From positions 98,343-162,342 of the forward strand of contig NZ_ACZV01000001.1 in the NCBI RefSeq assembly GCF_000176235.1: 64,000 bases of DNA, written 5' to 3'. Shown one piece after another: positions 1-9,158 of the stretch. Each line of letters begins with the position of its first letter. Within the stretch, counting starts at the first letter, position 1. The translations under genes were made by a program, and so were the position numbers. The notes beneath the pieces are model-generated. The model worked only from the letters and a program-made list of their open reading frames with translations, had not been told where the DNA came from and ran no database searches. Origin of the DNA: Vibrio orientalis CIP 102891 = ATCC 33934 (GTDB lineage Bacteria; Pseudomonadota; Gammaproteobacteria; Enterobacterales; Vibrionaceae).

Positions 1-1193
1 TCAGGCCAGTATTGCGCTTTTGGCATTGTTTTCAGGTCAACCTTGATACCGATCTTAGACAGCATTGCTGCAGAAGCTTGAGCAATCTTGTCATCGTTCA
101 CGTAACGGTTGTTTGGCGCCATCATAGTTAGCGTGAAGCCTTTCTCGTAACCCGCTTCTTTCATCAGCTGTTTCGCTTTCTTAAGATCGTAGCGAGGTTT
201 AAGATCTGCATTGTGACCAACGAAACCAACTGGGCTCTGTTGACCTGCAGCCGTTGCCGCACCCTTCATTACTTTCTTAGTGATACCTTCGTTGTTGATT
301 GCGTAGGTAATCGCTTGACGAACGCGCACGTCTTTCAGTGCCGGGTTGCTGTTTTGGTTCATTTGGAACGTGATTACACGCGTACCTGGCATAGTGTAAA
401 GGTCAACACTGTCTGCTTTCTTAATACGCTTGTAGTCGTTTGGTGCAACAGGAGCAATCATGTCAACGTCACCAGAAAGAAGGGCTGCAACACGTGTTGC
501 GTCTTCTTTGATTGGTACTAGCGTTAGCTTATCTACGTTACCGTCAGACTCTTTGTCCCAGTAATCGTTGAAACGTTCAAACGTTACTTTTACGCCTTGC
601 TCACGCTGAGTGATAATGAAAGGGCCAGTACCAGAAACATTAGTCGATGCGTAAGAGTTACCGTGCTTAACTAGCTCAGCTTTGTCTTTACCTTCTTCTG
701 TCTTACCTGAGTAGAACTTGCTGTCCATTGGGAACAGGTAAGTCATTACGTTTTCTACTAGCGGGTAAACACCTTCAGTTTTCACTTCAACGGTGTAATC
801 TCCAGTTTTAGTGATTGAAACGATTGGGCCAAAGATACCCTTGAAGTCAGGAGAGCTTTTCAGACGGTCAAATGTCCACACTACGTCGTCTGCAGTTAAT
901 GCATTACCAGAGTGGAATTTAACGCCTTGGCGGATATTAAACTGCATCGTTTCGCCATCAAGACGTTCCCAAGATTCAGCTAATCGTGGTTCAAATTCCA
1001 TCTTCTGGTTAAAACGGATTAGCGGGTCAAATACCATGTGAGACATTTGCAGTGTACCGCCAGACAGTTGCTCATGCGGGTCAAGTGACACTGGGTCTGC
1101 ATCATAAGCGACGGTAATATCTGCTGCCGCTGCGCCAAAGCTAAGGCCAGCTGCCATTAAAGCCACTGCTAGTTTGCTTTTCATGGTTTTCAT
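1..1193 (-). CDS. ABC transporter periplasmic peptide-binding protein (C-terminus outside window)
   Basis: Family 5 solute-binding protein of the dipeptide/oligopeptide/glutathione type, which captures peptides in the periplasm for an inner-membrane ABC importer. The protein starts with a signal peptide (MKTMKSKLAVALMAAGLS, cleavage probably after AAAA). The frame then shows the family pattern VSLDPHE, LAESWE, FHSGNALTADDVVWTFDR, with later segments FERFNDYW and VRQAITYAIN. A strong AAGGAG lies 7 nt before the ATG at 1193. The frame is open for 397 codons and runs off the left edge, so the last part is missing (family length about 510-540 residues). It lies 93 bp downstream of the ATPase gene in the same direction, consistent with one transport operon. 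Substrate cannot be told from sequence. Confidence 0.93.
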   Translation of the reverse strand, partial: MKTMKSKLAVALMAAGLSFGAAAADITVAYDADPVSLDPHEQLSGGTLQMSHMVFDPLIRFNQKMEFEPRLAESWERLDGETMQFNIRQGVKFHSGNALTADDVVWTFDRLKSSPDFKGIFGPIVSITKTGDYTVEVKTEGVYPLVENVMTYLFPMDSKFYSGKTEEGKDKAELVKHGNSYASTNVSGTGPFIITQREQGVKVTFERFNDYWDKESDGNVDKLTLVPIKEDATRVAALLSGDVDMIAPVAPNDYKRIKKADSVDLYTMPGTRVITFQMNQNSNPALKDVRVRQAITYAINNEGITKKVMKGAATAAGQQSPVGFVGHNADLKPRYDLKKAKQLMKEAGYEKGFTLTMMAPNNRYVNDDKIAQASAAMLSKIGIKVDLKTMPKAQYWP

Positions 1194-1252
1194 TGCATAA
1201 CTCCTTATGCGGGATTTCTATCCCTAGTTGTTGTATTTGCGTCTGTTTAATA

Positions 1253-1273
1253 CCTGATGCTGCTTGTATCAGG
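1253..1273 (-). other. Intercistronic hairpin between ATPase and binding-protein genes
   Basis: A 6-bp stem (CCTGAT/ATCAGG) with a 9-nt loop lies between the ATPase stop and the binding-protein start. There is no U-run, so it is more likely an mRNA-stability or partial-termination element that helps set a higher level of the binding protein. Functional role is inference. Confidence 0.35.
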
Positions 1274-1286
1274 AAAGGTCTACGAC

Positions 1287-3002
1287 TTACGCCGTTTTTA
1301 TTTCTTCTCTTAAGCCCGTAAATTCAGGCATTAGGGAAATGAGCTGCTTACTGTAGTCATGCTGCGGCGCGGTAAATAGCTGCTCTGTTGGGGCAACTTC
1401 TAACAGCGTACCCATCTGCATCACACCCACTCGGTCACACATCTGGCGAATAACCGGTAAGTCGTGGCTGATAAATAGCATGGTGAGGTTTAACTCATCT
1501 TGGAGATCTTTCAGTAAGTTAAGAATCTGAGCCTGTACCGATACATCCAGTGCTGAAGTCGGTTCGTCACAGATAAGTAGACGTGGGCGAGTTGCCAATG
1601 CACGAGCAATCGAAATACGCTGACGCTGACCACCCGAGAATTCGTGTGGGTACTTCACGCCCGCCATTTGGCCCAAACCAACGTGATCAAGTAGATCGTT
1701 AACGATCGTGCGAGTTTCTGCTTCACTATTGGTTAATTTATGGAAACGAATTGGCTCGGCGATGATGTCAAAGATCTTCATACGCGGGTTCATCGAGGTA
1801 TATGGATTTTGGAATACCATCTGCATTTGACGACGAAGAGGACGACGCTCTTTCTCTGACTTTAATGACGTCAAGTCAATGCCTTCAAACGTCACCTTGC
1901 CTGAGTTTGGTTCATACAGACCAGCAATAACACGCGCGATAGTCGACTTACCTGAACCAGATTCACCCACAAGACCAAACGTCTCACCTTCAAACACATC
2001 AAAGCTGACGTTGTTCGATGCTTGAACATATTCGCGACGACTTTCAAACAAAGAGTCTTTCGTCACAAAGCGTAAGTTGACGTTTTCAACACTCAGCAGA
2101 GAACCCGTATAGTCACGGTGATCTTGGCTCTGACCTAACCAGTGGTTCTTAACATCTAGAGGCTCCATCTCGTGCGCTTCTTCGATGTAGCTAACCAATG
2201 GGAAGCGATCGAGCTTCATATCTGAACGCGGAACGGCAGAAATTAGACTGCGAGTGTAGGAATGGTCAGGGTCGCCAAGTACTTTGGCCGTTGGACCAAA
2301 CTCAACCAAGTCACCACGGAACATAACCGCGACGCGATCAGTCACGTTAGATACCACACCCATATCGTGGGTAACCAACATACAACCGACATTATTCTTA
2401 ATACACAACTCGCGGATTAAGCTAAGAATTTGGTCTTGGATGGATACATCTAATGCGGTGGTTGGTTCATCGGCGATAATTAGGTCAGGTTCACCTGCCA
2501 GTGCAATTGCAATAACTACACGCTGTCGCATGCCGCCAGAGAACTGGTGAGGGTACTGTTTTAAACGGTTTTCTGGCTGTGGGATGCCCACTTGTTCCAT
2601 CAATGACAGAGCACGTTTGTATGCTTCTTCGTCAGTGACTTTCATATTGGCGTGGATGGTTTCTTTTAACTGCTGCTCAACAGTGAACAGTGGGTTGAGC
2701 GATGTCATTGGGTCTTGGAAGATAAAACCAATCTTAGAGCCACGCACACTACGCATTTGCTCTGGAGTCAGACCAGAAATTTGCTCACCATCTAAATAAA
2801 CGTCGCCACTGGCGATGCGACCTGGAGGGCTAAGTAGATCGATGACGGCATTACCGACGGTTGATTTACCTGCACCTGACTCGCCTACTACGCCGACGAT
2901 CTCGCCACGCTCAATATTAAAAGAAAGCGATTTAACCGCGGCATGCACACCATGACGCGAAGGGTACTCTATTCGAAGATTTTTAACTTCTAAAAGTGAC
3001 AT
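1287..3002 (-). CDS. Peptide ABC transporter, fused double ATP-binding subunit
   Basis: Energises the peptide importer from the cytoplasmic face of the membrane. At 571 residues it carries two complete nucleotide-binding domains in tandem, like GsiA or YejF rather than separate DppD and DppF. Domain 1 has Walker A GESGAGKST near residue 40, signature FSGGMRQR and Walker B LIIADEPTTALD. Domain 2 has Walker A GESGSGKST near residue 350, signature FSGGQRQR and Walker B LLICDEPTSALD. Each half is followed by the oligopeptide-transporter C-terminal region. It precedes the binding-protein gene on the same strand; permease genes are not in view and presumably lie beyond the left edge. Start ATG at 3002 gives the expected N-terminus MSLLEVKNL. 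Confidence 0.95.
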   Translation of the reverse strand: MSLLEVKNLRIEYPSRHGVHAAVKSLSFNIERGEIVGVVGESGAGKSTVGNAVIDLLSPPGRIASGDVYLDGEQISGLTPEQMRSVRGSKIGFIFQDPMTSLNPLFTVEQQLKETIHANMKVTDEEAYKRALSLMEQVGIPQPENRLKQYPHQFSGGMRQRVVIAIALAGEPDLIIADEPTTALDVSIQDQILSLIRELCIKNNVGCMLVTHDMGVVSNVTDRVAVMFRGDLVEFGPTAKVLGDPDHSYTRSLISAVPRSDMKLDRFPLVSYIEEAHEMEPLDVKNHWLGQSQDHRDYTGSLLSVENVNLRFVTKDSLFESRREYVQASNNVSFDVFEGETFGLVGESGSGKSTIARVIAGLYEPNSGKVTFEGIDLTSLKSEKERRPLRRQMQMVFQNPYTSMNPRMKIFDIIAEPIRFHKLTNSEAETRTIVNDLLDHVGLGQMAGVKYPHEFSGGQRQRISIARALATRPRLLICDEPTSALDVSVQAQILNLLKDLQDELNLTMLFISHDLPVIRQMCDRVGVMQMGTLLEVAPTEQLFTAPQHDYSKQLISLMPEFTGLREEIKTA

Positions 3003-3694
3003 TACCAGACCTCTACTGCTTCGGCAGCTTTCTGCCCTGTCTGAAAAGTGAATCCATTCTTACCAGAATATCGTTCTAGTAATTTACAAGCTCATCAATT
3101 TGGCAAAAATTTCACAGAAAAGCAACAAACATAGGGGAAAAAGTTGAATTAGTACAAAAACCAAGCAGCTTATGAAAATAAATATGCATTATAGCTAGAT
3201 CATCGTTTGGTCCAACCTGATGGCAACTAGCAACAAAACACCATAAATACTAAACTTTTAGCTATTTCATAAACTTCTGGCAATAAGAGCGAATGAATAG
3301 AAATTCAAACAAATACCACACCAACCAGTTAACAACTTCAAAACAATTAATCGATTGTTAATTATTATTTAGTGAATTAATTTAAATTTAGACCAATAAG
3401 TGGAATTTAACCAATACTAGAAATAGATAATGCAGTTCAATTACCTGTGAAAATTATCAATAAATCATTCCACCTGATTGGACATAATGCTTAAGTATGA
3501 GGATATAAAGGGCAGCAAAGCCGGAAAGGTTAGATCAAGAAGCGAAGGGGTTGTCTATGAATGAGGAACTAATGATCTGGAGAGTATTTGTACTCGATGG
3601 TAAAGGGTAAGAGATTCCCTACTCCCTCATTCTTCGGTCTATGGAATGACGGCGTATTGAGTATGAAGTTAAGAATTATCTAACGCTGGAAAGT
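3003..3694. other. Long AT-rich intergenic region upstream of the peptide transporter
   Basis: About 690 bp with no credible gene. The left part (3060-3480) is strongly AT-rich and should hold the transporter promoter. The part from 3490 to 3670 is less AT-rich and contains a short imperfect palindrome (3611-3652) that resembles the intergenic palindrome at 16273-16315. A 17-codon frame at 3557-3610 has no convincing ribosome-binding site. Confidence 0.5.
3611..3652. repeat. Small intergenic palindromic repeat (copy 1)
   Basis: Contains GAGATTCCC near its left end and GGAATGAC near its right end, with a variable middle. The same two ends occur at 16273-16315. Such GATTCCC...GGGAATGAC elements are common small dispersed repeats in Vibrio intergenic DNA (general knowledge). 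No coding capacity. Confidence 0.4.
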
Positions 3695-3725
3695 AAAAAG
3701 CCCCGTCATTTCTGACGAGGCTTTC
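3695..3725 (-). terminator. Rho-independent terminator of the tRNA operon
   Basis: Read on the minus strand: GC-rich stem AGCCTCGTCA / TGACGGGGCT with a GAAA loop followed by a U-run. It lies directly after the last tRNA-Pro of the array. Confidence 0.85.
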
Positions 3726-3731
3726 TAATAG

Positions 3732-3808
<77 letters not shown>

Positions 3809-3860
3809 ACTTATGTTTTATCTCGCTTTCACAAGAAAGGAAGCAAAGCTACCTGAATAA

Positions 3861-3936
3861 TGGGGTGGCTAACGGGACTTGAACCCGCGACAACTGGAAT
3901 CACAATCCAGGGCTCTACCAACTGAGCTATAGCCAC
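3861..3936 (-). tRNA. tRNA-His(GTG), copy 2
   Basis: 76 nt including CCA. Acceptor GTGGCTA/TAGCCAC, anticodon arm CTGGA-TTGTGAT-TCCAG giving GUG. Same sequence as the copy at 4223-4298, showing a tandem His-Pro duplication compared with the argX-hisR-leuT-proM operon of E. coli. Confidence 0.97.
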
Positions 3937-3980
3937 CGCTAATTTTTGTTGTTTACCGCCATCAGCGTTAAACGAAAGAG

Positions 3981-4057
<77 letters not shown>

Positions 4058-4090
4058 ACAAGTTATTTTTTTACTTGGTTTACGTTATAG

Positions 4091-4155
4091 AGGATCACCC
4101 TCTGGTCCCGCTTATTCCAAGAGCCGAGATACGCTACAAGAGCGCTATTCACCGA
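4091..4155 (-). pseudogene. Degenerate tRNA-Pro remnant
   Basis: On the minus strand the 5' half of tRNA-Pro is clear: TCGGTGAATAGCGC (acceptor and start of D arm), then GTAGCG, then GGGACCAGAGGGT (3' side of the anticodon arm). The anticodon loop is disrupted by about ten extra bases and the T arm and 3' acceptor are lost, so no cloverleaf can form. It lies between the first tRNA-His and the intact tRNA-Pro and looks like a decayed tandem duplicate that is still co-transcribed. Confidence 0.8.
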
Positions 4156-4222
4156 CTTATATTTTGTTTCGAATCGAAACTGGAAACCGAAGTTACCGCA
4201 TTCTACTTTCGAAAGAAGAGAA

Positions 4223-4298
4223 TGGGGTGGCTAACGGGACTTGAACCCGCGACAACTGGAATCACAATCCAGGGCTCTACCAACTGAGCTATAGCCAC
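4223..4298 (-). tRNA. tRNA-His(GTG), copy 1
   Basis: 76 nt including CCA, anticodon GUG, same sequence as the copy at 3861-3936. Second gene of the operon after tRNA-Arg, matching the E. coli argX-hisR order. Confidence 0.97.
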
Positions 4299-4333
4299 CA
4301 CTGATATTTTTTACCGATAAACCTTAAGGCGAT

Positions 4334-4410
<77 letters not shown>

Positions 4411-4715
4411 ATGCCCCATCGGCGGAGTGGAATAATACGTATATCACACTATGTCGTCTAGTACTTTTTCAACTTTTTTTATCGTTTGGCGCCTTTTTCA
4501 ACAATTAAAGTGTGATAAACCCCTATTTCCGATTAGATAACTGATTACAAGGAGGTAACTTGCTGTTTATTGCAACAAGTTAACAGGATATAATCACCCA
4601 TTATTTACATTGATTTAACAGCAATTCGCCCTTTCTGTACGAAGTGTGTACTGCCGTTGATCATAATCACACTCTAATAAATGGGTAAGCACGAACTTAC
4701 CTTCAGGAATGTAAA
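4411..4715. other. Divergent intergenic region, tRNA operon / cytochrome c5
   Basis: 305 bp holding the tRNA promoter at 4432-4460 and presumably the cytochrome c5 promoter (a TATAAT at 4589-4594 without a well-spaced -35). A perfect Shine-Dalgarno string AAGGAGGT at 4549-4556 precedes a 7-codon TTG-started frame (4560-4583). Confidence 0.4.
4432..4460 (-). promoter_or_regulatory. tRNA operon promoter with GC-rich discriminator
   Basis: Minus strand: -35 TAGACG (4455-4460), 17-bp spacer, -10 TATTAT (4432-4437). A GC-rich stretch (CTCCGCCG) follows the -10, the type of discriminator associated with stringent (ppGpp/DksA) control of stable RNA promoters. It ends about 20 bp before tRNA-Arg. 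Confidence 0.7.
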
Positions 4716-5138
4716 GTGAGTTTAATGGATATGTCTCGAAAATTATTAACCGCTTTGGTCGCTGCAATCACTTTTTCTAGCGCCTCTTTTGCAGCAAGCG
4801 TAAGCCAAGAAGAATATGATGCAATTGCAGAACGTATTAAACCTGTCGGTGATGTTTACCTAGCAGGTGCTGAGCCAGTTAAAGCGGAGCCAACTGGCCC
4901 ACGCGATGGCGCAGCAGTTTACGGTATGTTCTGTACAGCATGTCACAGCACTGGTATAAGCGGCGCACCTAAGACTGGTGATGCTGGCGACTGGGCACCT
5001 CGAATCGCCCAAGGCAAAGACGTCCTAAAAGACCACGCAATTAACGGCTTCAATGCGATGCCTGCGAAAGGTTCTTGTATGGACTGTTCAGACGACGAGA
5101 TCGTTGCAGCAATTGATCACATGATCAAAGGCCTATAA
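4716..5138 (+). CDS. Cytochrome c5, monoheme periplasmic
   Basis: Small soluble class I c-type cytochrome, an electron carrier in the periplasm. Signal peptide at residues 7-27 (ending SSASFA), one heme motif CTACH at 73-77, a C-terminal cysteine pair SCMDC typical of c5, and a methionine (NAMPAKG) as the likely sixth ligand. 140 residues from GTG 4716, which has AGGA 8 nt upstream; ATG codons at 4725 and 4731 are alternative starts and give a more usual signal peptide length. Flanked by a bidirectional terminator shared with rep. Confidence 0.9.
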   Translation: MSLMDMSRKLLTALVAAITFSSASFAASVSQEEYDAIAERIKPVGDVYLAGAEPVKAEPTGPRDGAAVYGMFCTACHSTGISGAPKTGDAGDWAPRIAQGKDVLKDHAINGFNAMPAKGSCMDCSDDEIVAAIDHMIKGL

Positions 5139-5164
5139 GCCGGAAAGACGGTAATAGATAAAAG

Positions 5165-5196
5165 AAAGGCTTGAGTATGTCACTCAAGCCTTTTTT
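5165..5196. terminator. Bidirectional terminator between cytochrome c5 and rep
   Basis: Perfect stem AAAGGCTTGAGT/ACTCAAGCCTTT with ATGTC loop region, A-run before and T-run after, so it can end both converging transcripts. Confidence 0.9.
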
Positions 5197-5221
5197 GTTG
5201 CTTATATATAGAGGGAGACCT

Positions 5222-7237
5222 TTATTTCTTAAACATGGCGCGTAAGTTAGCAATGTGCGCCTGACCTTTTTCCATTCGCTCTTCGGCAGAAACAGGCTTT
5301 TTCGTCTGTTCCCATTCGACATCATCAAACGGCAGTTCGTCTAAGAAGCGGCTTTGAGTAGGTTTAATCAACTCGCCAAACTGACGACGTTCCTTACACA
5401 TGGTGAAGGTCAGTTCACGTTGCGCTCGAGTAATACCAACGTACATCAAGCGACGCTCTTCTTCGACATTGTCTTCATCGATACTGGTTTGGTGCGGCAG
5501 GATACCTTCTTCACTACCAATTAGGTAAACGTACGGGAACTCGAGGCCTTTAGAAGCATGCAACGTCATAAGCTGTACGGCATCACTATCTTCATCTTCT
5601 TCTCCGCGTTCCATCATGTCACGCAAGGTTAAGCGCTGAACCACCTCTTTAATAGTCTTCTCTTCTTGGTCATAGTTGTCACCTTCAAGGTCAGCCACAA
5701 TCCAAGAGTAGAGATCGGAGACGTTTTTCATCCGCATTTCTGCTGCTTTTGGGCTCGCAGAAGTTTCGTACAGCCAATCTTCGTAGTTGATATCACGCAC
5801 AAGGGAGCGCACCGCTTCTACCGTATCACCACGTTCAGCTTGGTCGGCAATTTTCACTAGCCAAGCAGTAAAGCGGCGCAGGTTTTCCAGGCCACGGCCA
5901 GACAGAGTTTGTTCTAAACCCATTTCAAAGCTGGCTTCAAACAGACTCTTACCACGCATATTGGCATAGCTGCCAAGCTTCTCTAACGTCACAGGACCAA
6001 TTTCACGACGTGGTGTATTCACAATACGCAGGAAAGCATTGTCATCATCTGGGTTCACCAGTACGCGTAGGTAAGCCATGATGTCTTTAATTTCAGCGCG
6101 AGCAAAGAACGATGTACCACCTGACAGCTTGTAAGGCACGCGGTTTTGCATCAGCGACTTTTCAATCAAGCGTGATTGATGGTTACCACGATAGAGCACC
6201 GCATAATCTTTATATTCAGTGCGATTAAGGAACTTATGCGCGATAAGCTCACCGGTCACTCGCTCCGCTTCATGTTCTTCATTTTTCGCCAGCAACACCT
6301 TAAGCTTTTCACCATCAGGAATTTCCGAAAACAGTGACTTGTCATAGACATGCGGGTTGTTGGCAATCAAGATGTTGGCCGCGCGCAGAATTCGGCTAGT
6401 TGAACGGTAGTTCTGCTCTAGCTTAATTAGGCGCAAATTTGGGTAATCTTCACCCAATAGCACTAAGTTTTGCGGTTTAGCACCACGCCATGAGTAGATA
6501 GATTGGTCGTCGTCCCCTACTACGGTCAAACGGCCACGCTCACCAACAATCAGCTTCACTAAATCATATTGGCTGGTGTTGGTATCTTGGTACTCATCAA
6601 CCAATAGGTAGCGAATGCGATTCTGCCAACGCTGACGAACTTCTTCATTAGTACGAAGCAGTAGAACCGGCAGTGAAATCAGGTCATCAAAATCGAGTGC
6701 GTTATAGGCTTTCATCTGCTTTTGATACATTTCAAAGCAGAAAGCGAAAAGCTGTTGCTGCTCACCCTTAGCCTGCGCTTTGGCTTGATCGGGTGTCAGC
6801 ATGTCATTTTTCCAATTGGAAATGGTACTTAACAACTGACGCAGTAGATCCTTGTCACCATCAAGCTGCTTTTCAGTTAACTCTTTCAGCAGCGCCATCT
6901 GGTCTTGATCATCAAACAGCGAGAAACCAGACTTAAGTCCAAGTGCTTTGTATTCGCGCTTAATGATATTCAGGCCTAACGTATGAAAGGTCGATACCAT
7001 TAGGCCCTTCGATTCATTTTTGCCTAATGTCTGGCCAACACGCTCTTTCATTTCACGTGCGGCTTTGTTAGTGAACGTCACGGCAGCAATATTGCGTGCC
7101 TTGTAACCACACTGCTGAACCAGGTAAGCGATTTTATTGGTAATAACACGTGTTTTACCCGAGCCAGCTCCAGCAAGCACCAAACATGGGCCTGATACGT
7201 ACTTGACGGCCGCGTCTTGATTAGGGTTCAGCTTCAT
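5222..7237 (-). CDS. rep: ATP-dependent DNA helicase Rep
   Basis: Superfamily 1A 3'-5' helicase that removes proteins ahead of the replication fork and assists restart. 671 residues, close to E. coli Rep (673). Visible motifs: Q-motif [11 protein letters not shown], Walker [11 protein letters not shown] at about 22-31, motif Ia [11 protein letters not shown], Walker B/motif [12 protein letters not shown], motif [18 protein letters not shown], motif [10 protein letters not shown], motif [12 protein letters not shown], motif VI VGITRAQ. The short C-terminus without a long UvrD-type tail and the N-terminal MKLNPNQ favour Rep over UvrD. Confidence 0.97.
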   Translation of the reverse strand: MKLNPNQDAAVKYVSGPCLVLAGAGSGKTRVITNKIAYLVQQCGYKARNIAAVTFTNKAAREMKERVGQTLGKNESKGLMVSTFHTLGLNIIKREYKALGLKSGFSLFDDQDQMALLKELTEKQLDGDKDLLRQLLSTISNWKNDMLTPDQAKAQAKGEQQQLFAFCFEMYQKQMKAYNALDFDDLISLPVLLLRTNEEVRQRWQNRIRYLLVDEYQDTNTSQYDLVKLIVGERGRLTVVGDDDQSIYSWRGAKPQNLVLLGEDYPNLRLIKLEQNYRSTSRILRAANILIANNPHVYDKSLFSEIPDGEKLKVLLAKNEEHEAERVTGELIAHKFLNRTEYKDYAVLYRGNHQSRLIEKSLMQNRVPYKLSGGTSFFARAEIKDIMAYLRVLVNPDDDNAFLRIVNTPRREIGPVTLEKLGSYANMRGKSLFEASFEMGLEQTLSGRGLENLRRFTAWLVKIADQAERGDTVEAVRSLVRDINYEDWLYETSASPKAAEMRMKNVSDLYSWIVADLEGDNYDQEEKTIKEVVQRLTLRDMMERGEEDEDSDAVQLMTLHASKGLEFPYVYLIGSEEGILPHQTSIDEDNVEEERRLMYVGITRAQRELTFTMCKERRQFGELIKPTQSRFLDELPFDDVEWEQTKKPVSAEERMEKGQAHIANLRAMFKK

Positions 7238-7397
7238 AGTTATCTCTGAAGAACAAAAGGTGGCGCATATAATAATAGTGCAACAGTCAGATTGCTATGT
7301 TTACTCTTCAAGCTCAACGCTCAACGGCAATTCTAATTAATGAAAATTTTACTGAATTCATGCAATAGTTTGTTGCATATGTGGTGACACTTTAGGC

Positions 7398-7420
7398 TAT
7401 AATGAATGAACGTTCATTCA
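7398..7420 (+). promoter_or_regulatory. vexR-type operator overlapping the efflux operon promoter
   Basis: A -10 TATAAT (7398-7403) is directly overlapped by a perfect 18-bp palindrome, TGAATGAACGTTCATTCA (7403-7420), the usual form of a TetR-family operator. TTGCAT at 7373-7378 may be the -35 (19-bp spacing). The gene that follows encodes a TetR repressor, so autoregulation of the three-gene efflux operon is the simplest reading (inference). Confidence 0.75.
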
Positions 7421-7455
7421 CTAACCCACTATGTTAACTGTCTGGTTCTGTTTAT

Positions 7456-8022
7456 ATGAAAGATAAAAGACAAAAAATCATAGATGCCGCAGAAGCTCTG
7501 ATTGCAGAATCAGGCTTTCAAGGCCTCTCGATGCATAAGTTGGCCAAAGAAGCTGGGGTCGCAGCAGGAACGATTTATCGCTACTTCTCTGATAAAGAAG
7601 ATTTACTGCAACAGGTTCGTTTAGAGGTTGCTCAACGTAACGCTGAAGCAATTCAACGTGACGTCGATGAGTCTATGCCACTAAAAGAACGCTTTCGCAA
7701 AATGTGGTTAAACATTTTTGATCTTTCGGTGTCGAACATCGACAACTTAAAGAATCGTGCTCAGTACGATTCTTTACCATGTGTTCGTAGCCACGAGACC
7801 AAAGAAATTGAGCGAAAGATGTTCAGTAAAGTCGATCAACTTTTCACTGAAGGGCGTGAGACGGGGGTATTCAAACCCTTAGGTAACCCAGTGTTGGCTG
7901 CTCTTAGTTTAGAAGTCAGTGTCACCCTGGCTCGTAAACAATCGCTTGGATATTACCAACTGGATCAAGATGCTATTGAAGCAGCAATTGAAGCCAGTTG
8001 GGATGCAATCATTACACATTAA
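7456..8022 (+). CDS. vexR: TetR/AcrR-family regulator of RND efflux operon
   Basis: 188 residues. N-terminal helix-turn-helix MHKLAKEAGVAAGTIYRYFSD at about 26-46 is typical of TetR proteins; the C-terminal half is the ligand-binding helical domain. It is followed by the adaptor and pump genes in one direction with short gaps (18 and 11 bp), so the three form an operon. The gene order and the ilvC neighbourhood match vexRAB of V. cholerae (from memory), which exports bile salts and detergents; the symbol is assigned on this synteny. A perfect palindrome sits over the promoter upstream. Confidence 0.85.
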   Translation: MKDKRQKIIDAAEALIAESGFQGLSMHKLAKEAGVAAGTIYRYFSDKEDLLQQVRLEVAQRNAEAIQRDVDESMPLKERFRKMWLNIFDLSVSNIDNLKNRAQYDSLPCVRSHETKEIERKMFSKVDQLFTEGRETGVFKPLGNPVLAALSLEVSVTLARKQSLGYYQLDQDAIEAAIEASWDAIITH

Positions 8023-8040
8023 CTTGGAGTTCTAATTAGA

Positions 8041-9147
8041 ATGAAAAAGTGGACTTTCTTTATGTTACTTATCGCGGTACTGCTGTTTGGCAGCGTGATA
8101 GGTTTCAATCTCTTTAAGCAACAGAAGATCGCTGAATACATGGCGAATCGACCTGAACCTGAGTTCCCGGTAACGGTAACCGAAGTTCAAGCGGTTGATT
8201 GGGTACCTGTGATTGATGCGATCGGTTTTATCGAGCCTAACCAAGGTGTTACGGTTGCAAACGAAACTAGCGGTGTGATCGACAAAATTTCATTTGAGTC
8301 TGGTACTCAAGTGGAAGAAGGTCAGCCTTTAGTCTTGCTTGACTCAGCAGTTGAGAAAGCAAACCTAAAGAGTGCTCAAGCTAAGCTGCCAGCGGCTCAA
8401 GCGAAGTACAAGCGCTACCAAGGTCTATACAAAAAAGGGTCTATTTCTAAAGAAGCTTACGATGAAGCAGAAGCAAACTACTTCTCTCTTCAAGCTGACA
8501 TTGAGAGCCTAAAAGCATCGATTGACCGCCGCGAAATCAAAGCGCCATTTGCTGGTGTTGTGGGTATTCGTAACGTTTACCTAGGTCAGTACCTACAAGC
8601 CGGTACAGACATTGTTCGCTTAGAAGATACTAGCGTAATGCGTCTACGCTTTACGGTACCTCAAACAGACATCTCTCGTATTTCACTAGCTCAAGAAGTC
8701 GATATCTTCGTTGACGCATACCCTGAGAAACCATTCAAAGGTTCTATCTCAGCTATTGAGCCTGCGGTAAATATTCAAAGTGGTCTGATTCAAGTTCAGG
8801 CAGATATCCCGAACAGCGATGGTCAGCTACGTAGCGGCATGTTTGCACGTGCAAACATCATCCTACCTAAGCTTGAAAACCAAGTAACTCTGCCACAAAC
8901 CGCGATCACCTTTACTCTATATGGCGACAACGTATACATCATCTCTGATAAAGATGGTGAAAAGCGCGTAACACAGCAAGTAGTTAAAGTGGGTGAACGT
9001 ACACAAGATATCGCGCACATCCTTGAAGGTGTAAAACCTGGTGACGTTATCGTAACGTCTGGTCAGGTGCGTCTAAGTAACCATGCGAAAGTTCGTGTAG
9101 TAGAAAGCGATGCAACTACTCCACCAGCTGAAACACCGATGCTGTAA
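8041..9147 (+). CDS. vexA: RND efflux periplasmic adaptor (membrane fusion protein)
   Basis: 368 residues. N-terminal hydrophobic anchor at about 5-22, then the barrel-sandwich/lipoyl halves (GVIDKISFESGTQVEEGQPLVLLD and IKAPFAGVVGIRNVYLGQYLQAG) separated by an alpha-hairpin (about 105-165), then beta-barrel and membrane-proximal domains. Bridges the inner-membrane pump to an outer-membrane channel of the TolC type, which is not encoded here. Operonic with the regulator before and the pump after. No lipobox cysteine, so it is anchored by the uncleaved N-terminal segment or released as a periplasmic protein. Confidence 0.92.
   Translation: MKKWTFFMLLIAVLLFGSVIGFNLFKQQKIAEYMANRPEPEFPVTVTEVQAVDWVPVIDAIGFIEPNQGVTVANETSGVIDKISFESGTQVEEGQPLVLLDSAVEKANLKSAQAKLPAAQAKYKRYQGLYKKGSISKEAYDEAEANYFSLQADIESLKASIDRREIKAPFAGVVGIRNVYLGQYLQAGTDIVRLEDTSVMRLRFTVPQTDISRISLAQEVDIFVDAYPEKPFKGSISAIEPAVNIQSGLIQVQADIPNSDGQLRSGMFARANIILPKLENQVTLPQTAITFTLYGDNVYIISDKDGEKRVTQQVVKVGERTQDIAHILEGVKPGDVIVTSGQVRLSNHAKVRVVESDATTPPAETPML
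8839..8858. other. 20-bp perfect palindrome inside vexA
   Basis: ATGTTTGCACGTGCAAACAT reads identically on both strands. It encodes MFARAN in the adaptor. The CACGTG centre resembles parS but the arms differ. Role unknown. Confidence 0.5.
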
Positions 9148-9158
9148 CTGGAGGCTTC

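Noticed and set aside
3557..3610. 17-codon frame MNEELMIWRVFVLDGKG
   Set aside because: No properly spaced ribosome-binding site, no neighbour context and overlaps a low-complexity intergenic region.
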